A DNA stretch of 64,000 nucleotides from Ascaphus truei (GCA_036426205.1 CM071568.1:214687245-214751244), one strand, 5' to 3'; counted from the stretch's first letter, positions 11,916-23,156 are shown. The notes: generated by a model from the sequence alone, not told the origin. Numbers and translations: made by a program.

Positions 11916-12284
11916 AGGTTGGCTTGCTGACATTTGCTCAAATGAGATAAGAGTAGGTAATAACCACCACTATTAAGGTTATGGTGGGTAAAAAAAAGTG
12001 ACTAAAACCCTCCACAGTAAAGCACAAAGCAACTGTAAATATTCCTGTATATTCATTTGCATGTCTTAGACAGTTCTGCAACCATGTCTTTCACCATTAT
12101 CACCCAGCAAACAGCACTTTCACTGCAGAAAGGGATTCTGGGAAATGACATGCAAATGAGCACACAGTGCCACTTTTTATCTCATGCTCACATTACATGA
12201 GCAACCCGTAGTCAATGCATGCTGCTTTAAACACAGCTTTTAAGCAAGGACTTGGGAGATGCAAAGTCAGTTAACCCACTCACA

Positions 12285-12320
12285 GACATGTTTCAACCTT
12301 GATGGGTATCATCAGTGTGC
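12285..12320 (-). ncRNA. Hammerhead ribozyme motif in PLE terminal repeat, unit 2
   Basis: Same core as the motif at 11881-11915 (CTGATGA, short helix II, GAAACATGTC), in the second tandem unit. One base in stem I differs (CGCACA in place of CUCACA), which weakens stem I by one pair. Two copies one unit apart are what a PLE tandem terminal repeat should contain. Confidence 0.6.
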
Positions 12321-12427
12321 GGTTGGCTTGCTGACATTTGCTCAAATGAGATAAGAGTAGGTAATCACCACCACTATTAAGGTTATGGTGGGTAAAAAAA
12401 GTGACTAAAACCCTCCACAGTAAAGCA

Positions 12428-12483
12428 TGTCTAAGACATGCAAATGAATATACAGGAATATTTACAGTTGCTTTATGCTTTAC
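12428..12483 (+). repeat. Inverted 56-bp copy of terminal-repeat sequence
   Basis: This segment is the exact reverse complement of 11608-11663 inside the first terminal unit. It lies between the truncated endonuclease domain and the terminal repeats, so the element has a local inversion or snap-back junction exactly where the rest of the endonuclease is missing. Confidence 0.85.
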
Positions 12484-12888
12484 TTTGCGGATATTGGGAG
12501 CTATGTGGTCAATACCTTGAAAGGTAAGTACGCCGGCATCGCTTGCATGATGTTCACGAACATGATGAGACACTGGTGTATCCTGTAGGTTCCTTATTGA
12601 TCCTAGATGTTCTAGGACTTTCCTTCTTAGTTCCCTTTTGGTTTTTCCTACATTCTTTGCTCCGCATGTGCATGTTGTTAGGTAAATGACACCTGTGGTT
12701 TTACAGTTTATGAATTGGTTTAGGGTGAAAGTTTTTGTATTGATCCAGTTAGAGAAGTTTTTACTTCCTTTCATATGCTCACATGCCTTGCAATTGTGGC
12801 ATCTCAGAAAAAAAGGGAGTGTACCGGGCGCGTCTGTGAGATTAGGTGAAAAAATCCGTGTATTCACACAAAGTGCATAATCACACAA
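12484..12888 (-). pseudogene. Penelope-like element GIY-YIG endonuclease domain, truncated
   Basis: A minus-strand frame encodes the C-terminal endonuclease of a Penelope-like retroelement. In order: a Cys-pair linker (RCHNCKAC), the GIY-like GVIYLTTC, a CTCG pair, the YVG-like NVGKTKRELRRKVLEH with the conserved Arg and His, and VSHHVREHH. The tyrosine of the second motif is Asn here. The frame leaves homology after GIDHIAPNIRK, so the segment with the metal-binding Glu is gone and is replaced by inverted terminal-repeat sequence. The frame stays open to 12280 by chance. No RT is found on the 5' side; the copy ends abruptly near 12890. It is non-functional. Confidence 0.8.
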
Positions 12889-15626
12889 GATCTAATGTGA
12901 TAATTATAATCTTAAAATAAGTGAAAATATAATCAATATAATAAACCACCCCCACCAGATAGTGATATATAAAGTGACTTTTTACAGCATATATAATAAA
13001 GAAAAAGCTGTTCAAAATCCTTTTTCTGGACCATTCGCTTAGTCCAAAATAGTAATCGTTCTTCTTCCTAGTAAGGGGAGCGCTGGTACAGTACTTCACG
13101 TTGTGCAATATGTGGAAAAATCAAACAACAAAATATTGTGTAGCCAATAGATAATGAACCTTATATAATATAAGCAATATGTTTCACTCACAATAGGAAA
13201 AGGTAATAGAAGCATATAAGAGATTCTTCTCTCTGATAAGAGCTCTTTATGTTGTCTTCACACATGGATCTCTGGACTCGACTGCATAAGCCTTGTGTCA
13301 GCCCTTGATGAGCCCTGGATGCACCTTGTATGCACCCTCTATAGTCAATATTCTAAAACGTATGATGGCCTGAGAAATGAAAGAAAGCCCACAATAGTGC
13401 AATACTGCTAATATACAGTATATATTATGTTGGATGAATATAAAAATAACCGCACTCACATTTGCTTAAATATAACATTCATGGGAGAGATTAACATAAG
13501 GAGATATCACCAGCTACCCGGTTCGCGTGCTTCGCAATTCTCCAATATGCATTAGTGATACTGTACGCAATGCCATTAAATGCACTTTACTGCACTCATT
13601 TTTTCTTTTCTTTTCAGACAGAGCTGCACTAAAAAAGGAAGGGTGGGAGGAGGGGGGTATCATGTGTAAAATGAGTGAACTGTGTGCATAGTGTAGCAAC
13701 AGTCATAATTTACAGAAACCCCCCCTCTCTTAATGAACTACAGAATGCAATGCGGCCATGACGAAGAAGATAAAGACTGTAAATTTATATTATTCATGAT
13801 TATTTGTATTTTTCATTCTTCCATGTTTATCCAGATAAAATAAAAAAAATGTTCTTTATAGCCACGAAAATCATTGAAACACACCCACCCCCAAAGAAAA
13901 AGAAAGAATAGCAAAAATTGTTAAGTTATCAAAAACATGTTTCACATTATGGTTTATTTAAATCAGTCCTTAAAAAAGGAATTTTTAACTTGAAATTCAC
14001 TTTGAATGTGTGGGGGATTCTCCATGAAGGGCTTATCACAGGTGAATTGCTTTGGGGAAATTAATGTTTTCAACAGGTCATCATAATGTTTTGAACCCCA
14101 CACCCTCAAATAAAAATCACAGTATGCCACTACTAGTGTAGACTTTAAAAGCTACAGTAGTGATTGATTCTCAAAGTATCAAAAATTGTTATGCAAGCCC
14201 ATGTCGAGAAACAGAAAAAAAAGGTTTTGTTTTTTTCAGACTTGAAATTTACATTGAATGAGAAGTCATAAACGCATGCGCATTAAATCAAAACAATATT
14301 AAAACAATACATAAACAGACAACGCTAAAATGCAATTTTCAGAGCCCGATAGATGGATTCTGCGCCCGATAAAAAAACGATAGAAACCCGAGTCAATTAC
14401 TATACGGTTGGAAAACATAGCTCGTCATGACCCGGTTTTCAAAGCGGTACGGCGTGCGAGGCTTTAGAATAAAGGCTGGCGCAGCTGTAGGAGAGAAGAA
14501 ACTGATGCTCTTTCTCACAACAGAGGAGCATGAGATTAAACTTCTGGATGCTGCATCAAGTGGTTTATGTCAACTAGTGACTTTGCAATTTCGGGCTTTG
14601 AAGAAACCAATTCCGAGTTCCAGAATAGAGACTCTCAGACCAGGAGTCCCAGAAAGCCGCTCGGTCTGACATGAGAAAAGACCTGTGCTTAGCTCTACTC
14701 TGCCAGAGAGGAGACCAGAGCACAAACAGGATCCCAGATCCACACTTGGTCAACAGTTAGCTATGCAAGACCAAAAAGCTTGGTTTGGAACAATGTGAGG
14801 TCACAATAAACATGCTGGTGTTGTACCACCATGCACTGGGAAAAGTACAACCATGCTGAGTGCACTGGGACAGTTTAGAATTTGCCACTCTTCCCATGGT
14901 CATCATATGTGGGGTTTATTGAACCCCCCCACCCCCATTTGGATTATTTAACTTTTTTTTTTGGTTACTTTTTATTTAACATGTTCAAGACAAATTCACA
15001 AGATATTTAACATACATCACATAACGCATTTTATAGGACAAGAAATGGAGGTTAAAAAATATTAAAGGGGAAGGGAAAAAAAGAGGGAGAAGGATGTGAC
15101 GGGGATTGTAAGACATACAGCGCTAATATTAACATTTATATATATTCCTTCCGTATTAGGACTCCAGTAGATCCATATATCACCTAGAATCTTATTTGCT
15201 TATGAAAGTGTGTGAACCAGGGCTATCAAGTATCATTAAATCTATTGGTGGAGTCGTGAAGCTAAGCCGACAATCTCTCGAGGTATGCCATATCTCATAT
15301 TTTATTACAAACACACTGGAAAGGGGGCAGGGTTTTATGTTTCCAGAAGCGAGTGCCGCCCCCTTTCCCTATGACAAGGGAACTACGCGTGCTGATGTTA
15401 CCTGTGGCTCACAGAAGGCCTAAGCCTCCACCGCTGGGAGCCTAGGGGGAGCTCTTTTCTCATTGGCACTGCTCTTCCACCTGGGAGGGGAAGGATCCCA
15501 GCACAGCGGGATAACCCCTCACAGGAATCAAATACAGTAAGAATACACAAACAGGTATATATATATATATATCTAGATATATATAGATATAAGAGAAGAA
15601 AAAAAAGGACGAGAGAGAGGCCACGG
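12889..15626. other. Gene-free stretch
   Basis: No gene is supported. An 80-codon open frame at 14427-14669 has no motif I know. A T-run at 14951-14961 followed by AT-rich DNA to about 15170 could be the 3' tail of a minus-strand LINE, but no coding homology backs this. A short TA run lies at 15558-15572. Confidence 0.4.
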
Positions 15627-15655
15627 GCCCCATAGCATAATACAGTACATTTATT
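15627..15655 (+). repeat. Left arm of a 29-bp perfect inverted repeat
   Basis: GCCCCATAGCATAATACAGT and the next nine bases are exactly complementary to 15994-16022. The arms enclose 338 bases that include a hammerhead-like motif. It probably reflects an inverted terminal-repeat copy of a PLE, like the one at 12428. Confidence 0.85.
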
Positions 15656-15940
15656 GGGAAGAGGGGGGGGGTAGAAAATCCACTCACAAGGGTAGGTTAA
15701 AATCAAGCAGTGTGTGAAATATATCACCGCCAACTCTGGTCACTCAGCCTCCAGACCCTGCAGTCCAAATCTCACTTGAAGCGGCTGGTAGATGTTGTCT
15801 GGTGCATGAGTAGAAAGGCTCCTTAAAATCAATGATGCAGTCTTTGAGTTTTAGGAAAATCTCCAATCTCTGCTGGCCGCAATGTGTATCAGCGCTCGAT
15901 ACGGCCTGTCATGCGCTTGCGTGATGACGCAGTTCCACTC

Positions 15941-15977
15941 CCTAACGCGTTTCGCCACGTGCTGTGACTTTCTCAAA
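15941..15977 (-). ncRNA. Hammerhead-like motif (PLE-type)
   Basis: Minus strand: TTGAGAA, A, GTCAC/GTGGC helix around a 5-base loop, GAAACGCGTTAGG. The second box and the self-complementary CGCG followed by the triplet GUU are intact; the first box is degenerate. An extra A separates it from helix II, as in most of the set. Confidence 0.45.
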
Positions 15978-15993
15978 GGGTTGCCTTTTCTCA

Positions 15994-16022
15994 AATAAAT
16001 GTACTGTATTATGCTATGGGGC
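15994..16022 (+). repeat. Right arm of the 29-bp perfect inverted repeat
   Basis: Exact complement of 15627-15655. The following DNA to about 16400 has the AT-rich look of a PLE terminal region, with no coding sequence. Confidence 0.85.
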
Positions 16023-16441
16023 GTGCGCTCTCTCACTTTTTTTCTTTTCTAATAGGTATCATCTGGATGTGGTTCATCCTATTTGAGAGCTGGCGGAGAT
16101 CCCCTCATACCAGGACTATTTTTTCCTATTTAAGGATTTTCACTCAAGGACTGGTTTATATATCAATGTTTCTATTTGCTTGTATTTTATGTTATCACAT
16201 GTTTTTGGAGTGTTGTCTTAAATTGTTTTTCACGAAATAGGAGCACATAATATATGTTATATTTATTTTAAATTGTTGTATACACATCTATAATTTTTAG
16301 TGATTTTGCCTATTTAGAAATATTCATTTAAATGATCATTAATAATATTTTTACACTATTTCAACACTTCTTATTTGGTGCTACTTCATTCCCTTTTCTT
16401 TTTTCATATATATATTATCTATAAATTATATATATAATATA

Positions 16442-16592
16442 CAGTGTTCGACAAACCTATACATTTTCTCGCCCCGGGCCAGTTTGATTTAACCCCCGGG
16501 CGAGTAAATATTGGCCCAGCAGCACATGTTTGGTACTGTGGCGAGTAGATTTTTTTGTGTGGCGAGTAGATTTTTTGGTGATTTGTCAACCA

Positions 16593-16595
<3 letters not shown>
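16442..16595. mobile_element. Small MITE (154 bp)
   Basis: Ends are inverted: CAGTGTTCGACAAACC at the left, and CAGTGGTTGACAAATC when the right end is read on the minus strand. Both sides are flanked by TA-rich DNA, so the target duplication is ambiguous (TA, or a longer TA string). Inside, a phrase like GGCGAGTAGATTTTTT occurs twice. A CAGTG start fits hAT or Tc1-like families; I do not assign it. Confidence 0.6.

Positions 16596-16625
<30 letters not shown>
16596..16625. repeat. (TA)n microsatellite
   Basis: About 14 TA units immediately right of the MITE. It accounts for the Tyr-Ile rich open frames here, which are not genes. Confidence 0.9.
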
Positions 16626-16627
<2 letters not shown>

Positions 16628-16629
16628 CT

Positions 16630-17514
16630 ACTAACGCACACACATATCAATACAATACAATGTACCCCAACACAATATCCACACAGTATTTAGCCCCTGA
16701 TGGATTTCCTACAAAGTACTGAGGGTGCCCTGGGCACTTAACCACCCTGGTGTCCACAGAACAAAGCCCACCCATAGTGCGTGGAGTAGCGCAACCCCTG
16801 TGTAAGGTCATTGGTGCATGGTGGTACCTTCCTGGTTTCTGGCCAGACAAGGGTATATGGGAGATCCTGGATCAGCAGGGCTGCAATGTGATCCCACGAC
16901 ATGGGGTCCTCCATCTTCCCTCTCGCCTCATCGAAGGTATCCACCTCTTGAGGGAGCTGCAGGTGGAGTGTCTCCCTTAAAGTTTATAGTGTTGCCTGTG
17001 GTATGATCCCTGACCGTGGCATCCGTCCGACAGCTCGGTGACTTGAAACACTCTTTATGGTAACAGGGAAGCGTCCCTACCTAGGCTCTTCCCTACAATA
17101 CTGAGCTATGGAGACTCAGGACCTAGCTTTGGCCTATGGGGCAATACTGGCCTAGTCAGGGAGGCACTGCTCCTTGGACACTACCTAGTCCGTTGCCTCC
17201 TCAGTACTGACTTGCGCACGCAGTCCTTTGGCGCCAAAGAAACTGTCTCCCCTCTTGCCTAGACATGTAGTCCCTTGCGGAGTTGTCTCCTAAGATGGCC
17301 ACCACAACATTACATTGCGCATGTGCGAGGCACTCTATGCACATGTGCAAGGACCTAACATGGCACCCCCTGCATTGCCGGTCCACCTTAGAGCTCTAGC
17401 AGCATCCAACCACCTCTGCTGCCTCCCCCCCTTTTCCCACACCCGCCACAGAAGTAAGGGGACTCGGCTACACGAGCAATGGAGCATCTTGTGGCATTAA
17501 AGATATGAGTGATT
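16630..17514. other. Unclassified GC-richer repeat-like DNA
   Basis: Several overlapping open frames of 60-76 codons occur in both strands with no recognisable domain. The base composition differs from its neighbours and it ends where the L1 fragment begins, so it is probably an LTR or other repeat, but I cannot name it. Confidence 0.3.
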
Positions 17515-17846
17515 CATTTAGACTCCAGGTTGTTTAAATTGGACATTGGTGCCCCCAGAATTACAAATATGGGGTTTCTAGGAATACGGAAGCCAGACAC
17601 CTCTTCTTCCAATTGGAGAATTTTGTTCCATACAAGTTTAATTTTAGTACATTCCACCAGATATGTAGGATGAAGCCCTGGTTGCCACATTCCCTCCAAC
17701 ACATAGGTGAAACACATGGATTAATTTTATTTAGTTTTACCAGGGTGTAGTACCAACGATATAGAATTGTAGGTACATTTTCCTTAATCACTACACAGGT
17801 GGAGTTTTTTACCTGCTGCCTCCCAAATATCTCGCCAAGTTTCAAT
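17515..17846 (-). pseudogene. L1-type LINE ORF2 C-terminal fragment (part 1)
   Basis: The minus-strand frame carries the L1 ORF2 C-terminal signature: a W/YY...P region, then CWRECGNQGFILHIWW, which parallels the conserved CWRC...G..LHIWW block of vertebrate L1 ORF2. The first CxxC-like pair is imperfect. The frame is broken. The fragment continues beyond a hAT insertion at 18267. Confidence 0.75.
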
Positions 17847-17854
17847 ATCTATAG

Positions 17855-18258
17855 CAGTGATTCCCAACCAGGGTTTCTTGGGGCTCCTTGAAGCAGTCTC
17901 AGGGGTTCCTCCTATGGACCACAGACCCCCCCTGGGGTGTTTTTTTTTGGTATGTATTTTTTTAGGGTGGATTAAGAGAGAGTGGTGTACTTGACAGAAG
18001 GTAGGGGTGAGTGAGAGAAGAGAGGGGGGCAGGAGGGAGTGAGTGAGGAAAAGAGGGAGTAAGAGTGAGACGCGGGGATAAATATATGCGAGGCGGGAGG
18101 GGGGAGAGTTAGTGAGATGGATGGGAGAGAAATACATAAGTAGAGGGTGGGAAATAGAGGTGGCTCGTGAGGTGTGAAATGTTGTGACTGACCCCTGTCG
18201 AACCTAATATGTGTCAGCCAGATAGGGGTTCCCCGAGATTTTTCGAAATACTTCACTG
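17855..18258. mobile_element. Non-autonomous hAT transposon inserted in L1
   Basis: The element starts CAGTGATTCCCAACCAGGG and ends TTCACTG; it is flanked by the identical 8-mer ATCTATAG at 17847-17854 and 18259-18266. A CAGTG end and an 8-bp target duplication are hallmarks of hAT elements. It interrupts the L1 ORF2 fragment. Only the first six terminal bases are clearly inverted. The middle (17970-18165) is polypurine, resembling the larger tract at 32560-33660. No transposase. Confidence 0.85.
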
Positions 18259-18266
18259 ATCTATAG

Positions 18267-18740
18267 TTATGTTGAGGTCTCTTTCCCATGTCAACATATA
18301 GTTGTCTGTTTTAGGGTCACTAGGGATGTTACGTATTGCATGGTAGAGGACAGAGGTGATTCCCTTGGTTAAAGATTGGGTGTTACACCAGGATTCAAAT
18401 TGGGTTATTTTTAGTGGTACTTTTTATTGGCATTTAGAATGGATAATGTGTCTATGCTGTAGATATCTATAAAATTCGGTATTTGGGATGTAAAATTTTG
18501 ATTGTATTGTAGGGAAGGTCTCAATAGTATGCGAATCCATCACATCTTTCACCCTTCTAACTCCATGTTTCATCCATAGATTCGGTTTATTCTTATTGTA
18601 ACCTGGCGAAAAGAAGATTTTGAGAACAAAGGGTACATCATGGAGCTGGGGGTGGTCAAATTGTTTCTGGATTTAAGGAAATCCCACACATTACATAAGA
18701 AGGTTAAAATCGGCTTTTTATTTTTAACATCCTTCCTGTA
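18267..18740 (-). pseudogene. L1-type LINE ORF2 fragment (part 2)
   Basis: Continuation of the L1 fragment on the far side of the hAT element. The minus strand just above the insertion reads TWERDLNITID, the L1 ORF2 block before the C-terminal domain, and further up come weakly preserved ORF2 segments with stops. The 5' limit near 18740 is uncertain. Confidence 0.6.
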
Positions 18741-18959
18741 CCTCCCTTATTTAGCAAACTGTATATCTAGGTTACAGTGCACTTGTTAATTATCAAGGGG
18801 GAAGCCTACATGTAAAGAAGCCCATCTTTAAAGTGGCCCTTTTTTAAGCAGTGTGAAGTTTAACAGGGAGTTCAACAGGAGTTAAACAAGTGAACAGAAC
18901 ACCTACAGGTCCTGGATACTGAATTCAAACTGAACTGTAAAGGAGGACATTTTCTATTC

Positions 18960-19447
18960 CAGACCGCACATCTCAACACTAAACTATTACTACCATGCCG
19001 TCGCTACTATCTCTCCTTCCTTCATCACTTCTCAGTTCAAATAAACTTGCTTCCTACCAGCACCCTCTGACACTACACTTCTATATCCTCTGCACTAAAA
19101 CACACCCCTACAAATCATCCTCACCCATTCTCTTTCTTTCCTTGCTTCTCCTCCTTGCTTTTGGGGATATCTCTCCCAATCCTGGCTTATTTCTACATGC
19201 TCTCATCCTCACCTCCCACATAGAATTTCTACTCCTTCTTGTGTCAACCCCTCTAACCTCATAACCATCCCCTGTCAACCTCCCTCCTTCCTCCCTTTAT
19301 CCTGTGCCCTTTGGAATGCTTGCTCCCTTTCCAACAAGTTTCTCCCTGTTCATGACTTTTTCTCCCATTCTCTGCTCCTCTTTGCTATAACTGAGACCTG
19401 GCTCACTCAGTCTGACTCTGCACTGGAAGCTGTCCTCTCTAAATCCT
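18960..19447 (+). pseudogene. Older L2-type LINE, 5' part (copy 1)
   Basis: Homologous to the start of the younger L2 that follows. The frame includes [11 protein letters not shown], a 2A-like motif with its last Pro replaced by Leu, then a broken frame covering the endonuclease start (equivalents of ALWNA and AITETWL). Homology stops at about 19447, where the younger L2 and its 5' flank intervene, and resumes at about 23160. It is a nested insertion. Confidence 0.8.
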
Positions 19448-19541
19448 CTGCTGTGTGTATTATATAGTATATGCAAGTGATCCAATGCTAGGTAAAATCC
19501 ATCTCTGAATGCTGTTTTCTGTCTACCCCTAATCAAATTAA
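19448..19541 (+). other. Short spacer before the younger L2
   Basis: Contains one ~63-base unit (CCTCTGCTGTGTGTATTATA... to GGTAAAATCCATCTCTG) that is present three times in copy 2 (25374-25567). Confidence 0.7.
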
Positions 19542-19655
19542 GTGTTGCCACCTAGGCAGGGAACACCCTGTGTGGAAAACCATTTGTTTGAATGTGCCTC
19601 AGATGTGCTGGAAAGGAGGATATCATCATTACTAGACTGCATCATTACTGCTGTG

Positions 19656-22328
19656 ATGCTGCCTTTACCATTTATATTTGCTGTGACTTCACTTCTTCTC
19701 AAATTATGCACTTCTTTCTACCAGCCTCAGTATGTCTCAAACTCTATTCATATATCTCCATCTCTCCTTTCGTCACCACTTCTCAGTTCACATGAACTCC
19801 TTTCTTACCTGCGTCCTCTGACACCACACAGCTATATCCCCTGCACTAAAAAACACCCCTACAAATCCTCCTCACACATCCTCTTTCTATCCATGCTTCT
19901 CCTCCTTGCTTCTGGGGATATCTCTCCCAATCCTGGTCCCTGTCTTATTTCAACTTGCTCTCGTCCTCGCCTCCCACATGCAACTTCTACTCCTTCTGGT
20001 GTCAACCCCTCCAACCTCATACCCATCCCCTGCCACCCTCTCTCCTCTCTCCCTTTCTCCTGTGCCCTTTGGAACGCACGCTCTCTTTCTAACAAGTTCC
20101 TCTCTGTACATGACTTCTTTCTCTCTCACTCCCTGCTTCTCTTTGCTATAACTGAGACCTGGCTCACTCAGTCTGACTCTGCTCTGGAAGCTGCCCTCTC
20201 CTATGGTGGCCTTTCCTTCTCCCACACTCCACGCTCTGATGGCAGGGGTGGAGGCGTGGGGCTCCTGCTCTCCTCTGTCTGCCATTACCGAACCCTTCCT
20301 ATTCCCCCCTCTCTTGCTTTTCCCTCCTTTGAGGCTCACACTGTCCAGATCTTCTCTCCTCTCCCTGTTCATGTGGCGGTCATCTATCGCCCACCTACCT
20401 CTACTCATCCCCCTTCTGCCTTTCTCTCTCACTTTGAATCCTGGCTCTCTTTCTTCCTCTCCTCAGACTCCCCTGTTCTTCTCCTTGGGGACTTCAATTG
20501 CCACATTGATGACCCCTCTCTCTCTTGGGCTTCCCGCTTTCTTTCTTTTACCTCTTCTTTTGGCCTTCAACAGTGGACTGCAGCAAGCACCCACAAGGAT
20601 GGCCACTACTTAGACCTGGTTTTCACTAAAAACTTCTCTCTCTCTAATTTTTCCATTTCCCCTTTTCCTCTCTCTGACCATCATCTCATCTCATTCTCTT
20701 TATCTCGCTTCTCCCCTTCTCCACCTCCATCTACCCCCCGGTTCTGCAGAAACCTGCACTCTATTCACTTACCTGACTTTGAGTCCACTTTACGCTCCTC
20801 CCTCTCCTCTCTCAGCTCTGCTACAGACCCTGACAACCTAGTCAGAATGTACAACTCTGTCTTGTCCTCGTCTCTTGATCTACATGCCCCGCTTTCTCTC
20901 TGCCGCCCTCGCCCTTCTAACCCTAGACCCTGGCTAAATTCCCACATGCGCATGCTGCGTTCCTCCACTCGTTCCTCTGAACGCCTCTGGAGGAAGTCTC
21001 ACACTCTCGCAGACTTCCTTCACTACAAATTTATGCTATCCTGTTTCAACTCTGCCCTCTCGCAAGCTAAACAAGCCTACTTTTCTGCACTAATCAACAT
21101 GCACAAGTCTAACCCACGCCGACTGTTCTCTGTCTTTGATACTCTACTCAAACCACCCTCAGCTGCCTCTCCTTCCTCCATCTCCGCTCAGGACTTTGCT
21201 GACTATTTTAAGGAAAAGGTGGAATCCATACGGCAGAACATCCCCTCTGTTTCTTCCCCCCATCCTACACCTCTTCCTAACTCTCCTCCTGCCTTCCTTG
21301 ACTCTTTTTCCACTGTCTCAGAGGAGGATGTGTCGCTGTTGATCTCCTCTTCTCCCTCTACCACTTGCCCTCTTGACCCCATTCCCTCCCATCTCCTAAA
21401 ACCTCTAGCTCCTACTATAATCCCTATGCTTACACACATTTTTAACTCCTCCCTCTGCTCTGGAACCTTTCCATCCTCCTTCAAACATGCAACAGTCATA
21501 CCATTACTCAAAAACAGCAAGCTTGACCCTACCTGTCTTTCTAACTATCGACCTGTCTCCCTCCTGCCTTTTGCCTCTAAACTACTTGAACGTCTTGTAT
21601 TCTCTCGCTTGCTCCATTTTCTCAACACCTATTCTCTCCTAGACCCTCTACAATCTGGCTTCCGCACTGCTCACTCCACCGAAACAGCCCTCACTAAAAT
21701 AACTGACGACCTCCATGCTGCCAAAGACAGAGGTCATTACACTCTGCTCATATTACTCGACCTCTCTGCAGCATTTGACACCGTGGACCACCCTCTTCTC
21801 CTCCACATTCTCCATACTCTAGGTATTCGGAACAAAGCTCTATCCTGGATCTCATCCTACCTCTCCCATCGTACTTTTAGTGTCTCTTCTGCTAACACCT
21901 CCTCCTCCTCTATTGATCTCTCTGTGGGGGTACCCCAGGGCTCTGTCCTGGGACCTCTTCTCTTTTCTCTGTACACACTCTCTCTAGGTGACCTAATAAC
22001 ATCTTTTGGGTTTAATTATCACCTCTAAGCCGACGACACACAAATATACTTTTCAACACCTGACCTTACACCTGCTGTACAAACCAAAGTTTCTGAATGT
22101 CTCTCTGCTATATCATCCTGGATGGCCCTCCGACGCCTTAAACTCAACATGGCTAAAACAGAGCTCCTCATACTTCCTCCCAAACCTGGCCCTACTACCT
22201 CCTTCCACATTACTGTTGGAACTACAATCATTCACCCAGTAGCCCAAGCACGCTGCCTAGGGGTCATGTTCGACATTTCTTCGAACTCCTCTCTCACATT
22301 CGCCCCTCACATTCAAAAACATTTCTAA
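19656..22328 (+). pseudogene. L2 LINE endonuclease/reverse transcriptase polyprotein
   Basis: The first in-frame ATG is at 19656; the open frame extends upstream only through non-ATG codons. Numbering residues from 19542: a hydrophobic stretch and GDISPNPGP (125-133, 2A-like); AP endonuclease with WNARS (N178), TETWL (E205), YRPP (282), GDFN (D317, N319), LDLVF (358) and SDHH (378-381); RT with NYRPVSLLP (668), [12 protein letters not shown] (739-750) and [10 protein letters not shown] (796-805). At 22026-22028 a TAA stop replaces the Tyr codon of the catalytic YADD box; ADDTQIY follows in frame, so one nonsense change separates the parts. After about 22260 indels break the frame. The protein would copy its own RNA by target-primed reverse transcription if intact. 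Confidence 0.9.
19914..19940 (+). other. 2A-like motif in the L2 ORF
   Basis: Encodes GDISPNPGP after a Leu-rich stretch. 2A peptides have the form D(V/I)ExNPGP and cause ribosomal skipping before the last Pro; related motifs are known near the N-terminus of some non-LTR elements. Here the Glu is Ser, so activity is uncertain. Confidence 0.55.
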
Positions 22329-23156
22329 CTTGTCCTTTTTCCTCCGCAATATAACTAAGAAACGCCCTTTCCTCTGTTGTTCGACTGCTAAAACTCTGAC
22401 TCAGCGCCCTCATTCCTCCCGTCTTGATTACTGTAACCTCCTGCTGTCCGGCCTTCCTGCCTCTCACCTGTCTCCCCTACATCATCCTAAATGCTGCTGC
22501 CAGAATCACTCTCTCTTTCATTGATCTGTCTCAGCATCTCCCCTCATGAAATCCCTCTCCTGGCTTCCGATCAAATCCCGCCTCTCACACTCCATTCTTC
22601 TCCTCTACTTTAAAGCTTTACATTCTTCTGCCCCCCCTCCTAACTCTCATCCCTAATTTCTCGGTATGCACCATCCAGACTCTTGCGTTTCTTCTCAAGA
22701 TGTCTTCTTTCTACCCCTCCTTGTATCTAAAGCCCTCTCTCCCCTTTAAACCTTTTTCACTGACTGCCCCACACCTCTGGAATGCCCTTCCCCTCATTAC
22801 CCGACTAGCACACCCTCTCATCCACCTTTAGAACCCACCTTAAGACACACTTGCTTAATGAATCATATGAATACACTGTGGATATTCTAAACACGATACA
22901 TATCTTGGCCCCCGTGCAGACCCACTTACCAGAACTCCCTCCTACTCTCTGTACGTTCTCCCTTCCCTACCACATTAGACTGTAAGCTCCTCGGGCAGGG
23001 ACTCCTCTTCCGAAATGTTACTTTATTGTCTAAAGCACTTATTCCCATGATCGTTATTTATATTATCTGTTATTTATTTGATTACCACTGTATTACTACT
23101 GTGAAGCGCTATGTACACTAATGGCGCTATATAAATAAAGACATACTACAATACAT

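Larger units (their letters stand above)
11569..12427 (-). repeat. PLE tandem terminal repeats (pLTR), 2 units plus a fragment
   Basis: Two direct units of about 408 and 404 bases (11569-11976, 11977-12380) and the start of a third (12381-12427) each begin GGTTATG(A/G)TGGGTAAA. They share GTGACTAAAACCCTCCACAG, GGGATTCTGGGAAATGAC and a hammerhead-like motif. Penelope-like elements typically carry such tandem pseudo-LTRs around the coding region, and the PLE endonuclease domain lies immediately upstream on the minus strand (12484-12888), so the assignment is strong. Confidence 0.8.
19542..23155 (+). mobile_element. L2-type (CR1/L2 group) LINE, younger copy 1
   Basis: A non-LTR retrotransposon inserted in an older relative. 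It has one large ORF with AP endonuclease and RT, then a 3' region with TGTAAGCTCCTCGGGCAGGG and the tail GGCGCTATATAAATAAAG followed by an (ATACA)-like run, as expected for L2-group 3' ends. The exact 5' end is not resolved. No separate ORF1 is seen. The 3' half (from about 22260) carries many small indels not present in copy 2. Confidence 0.9.

Noticed and set aside
12280..12483. Continuation of the endonuclease frame to 12280
   Set aside because: Past about 12490 the translated sequence is terminal-repeat DNA, so the residues are not part of the domain.
19859..21520. Minus-strand open frames of up to 160 codons across the L2
   Set aside because: Antisense shadows of the pyrimidine-rich L2 coding strand.
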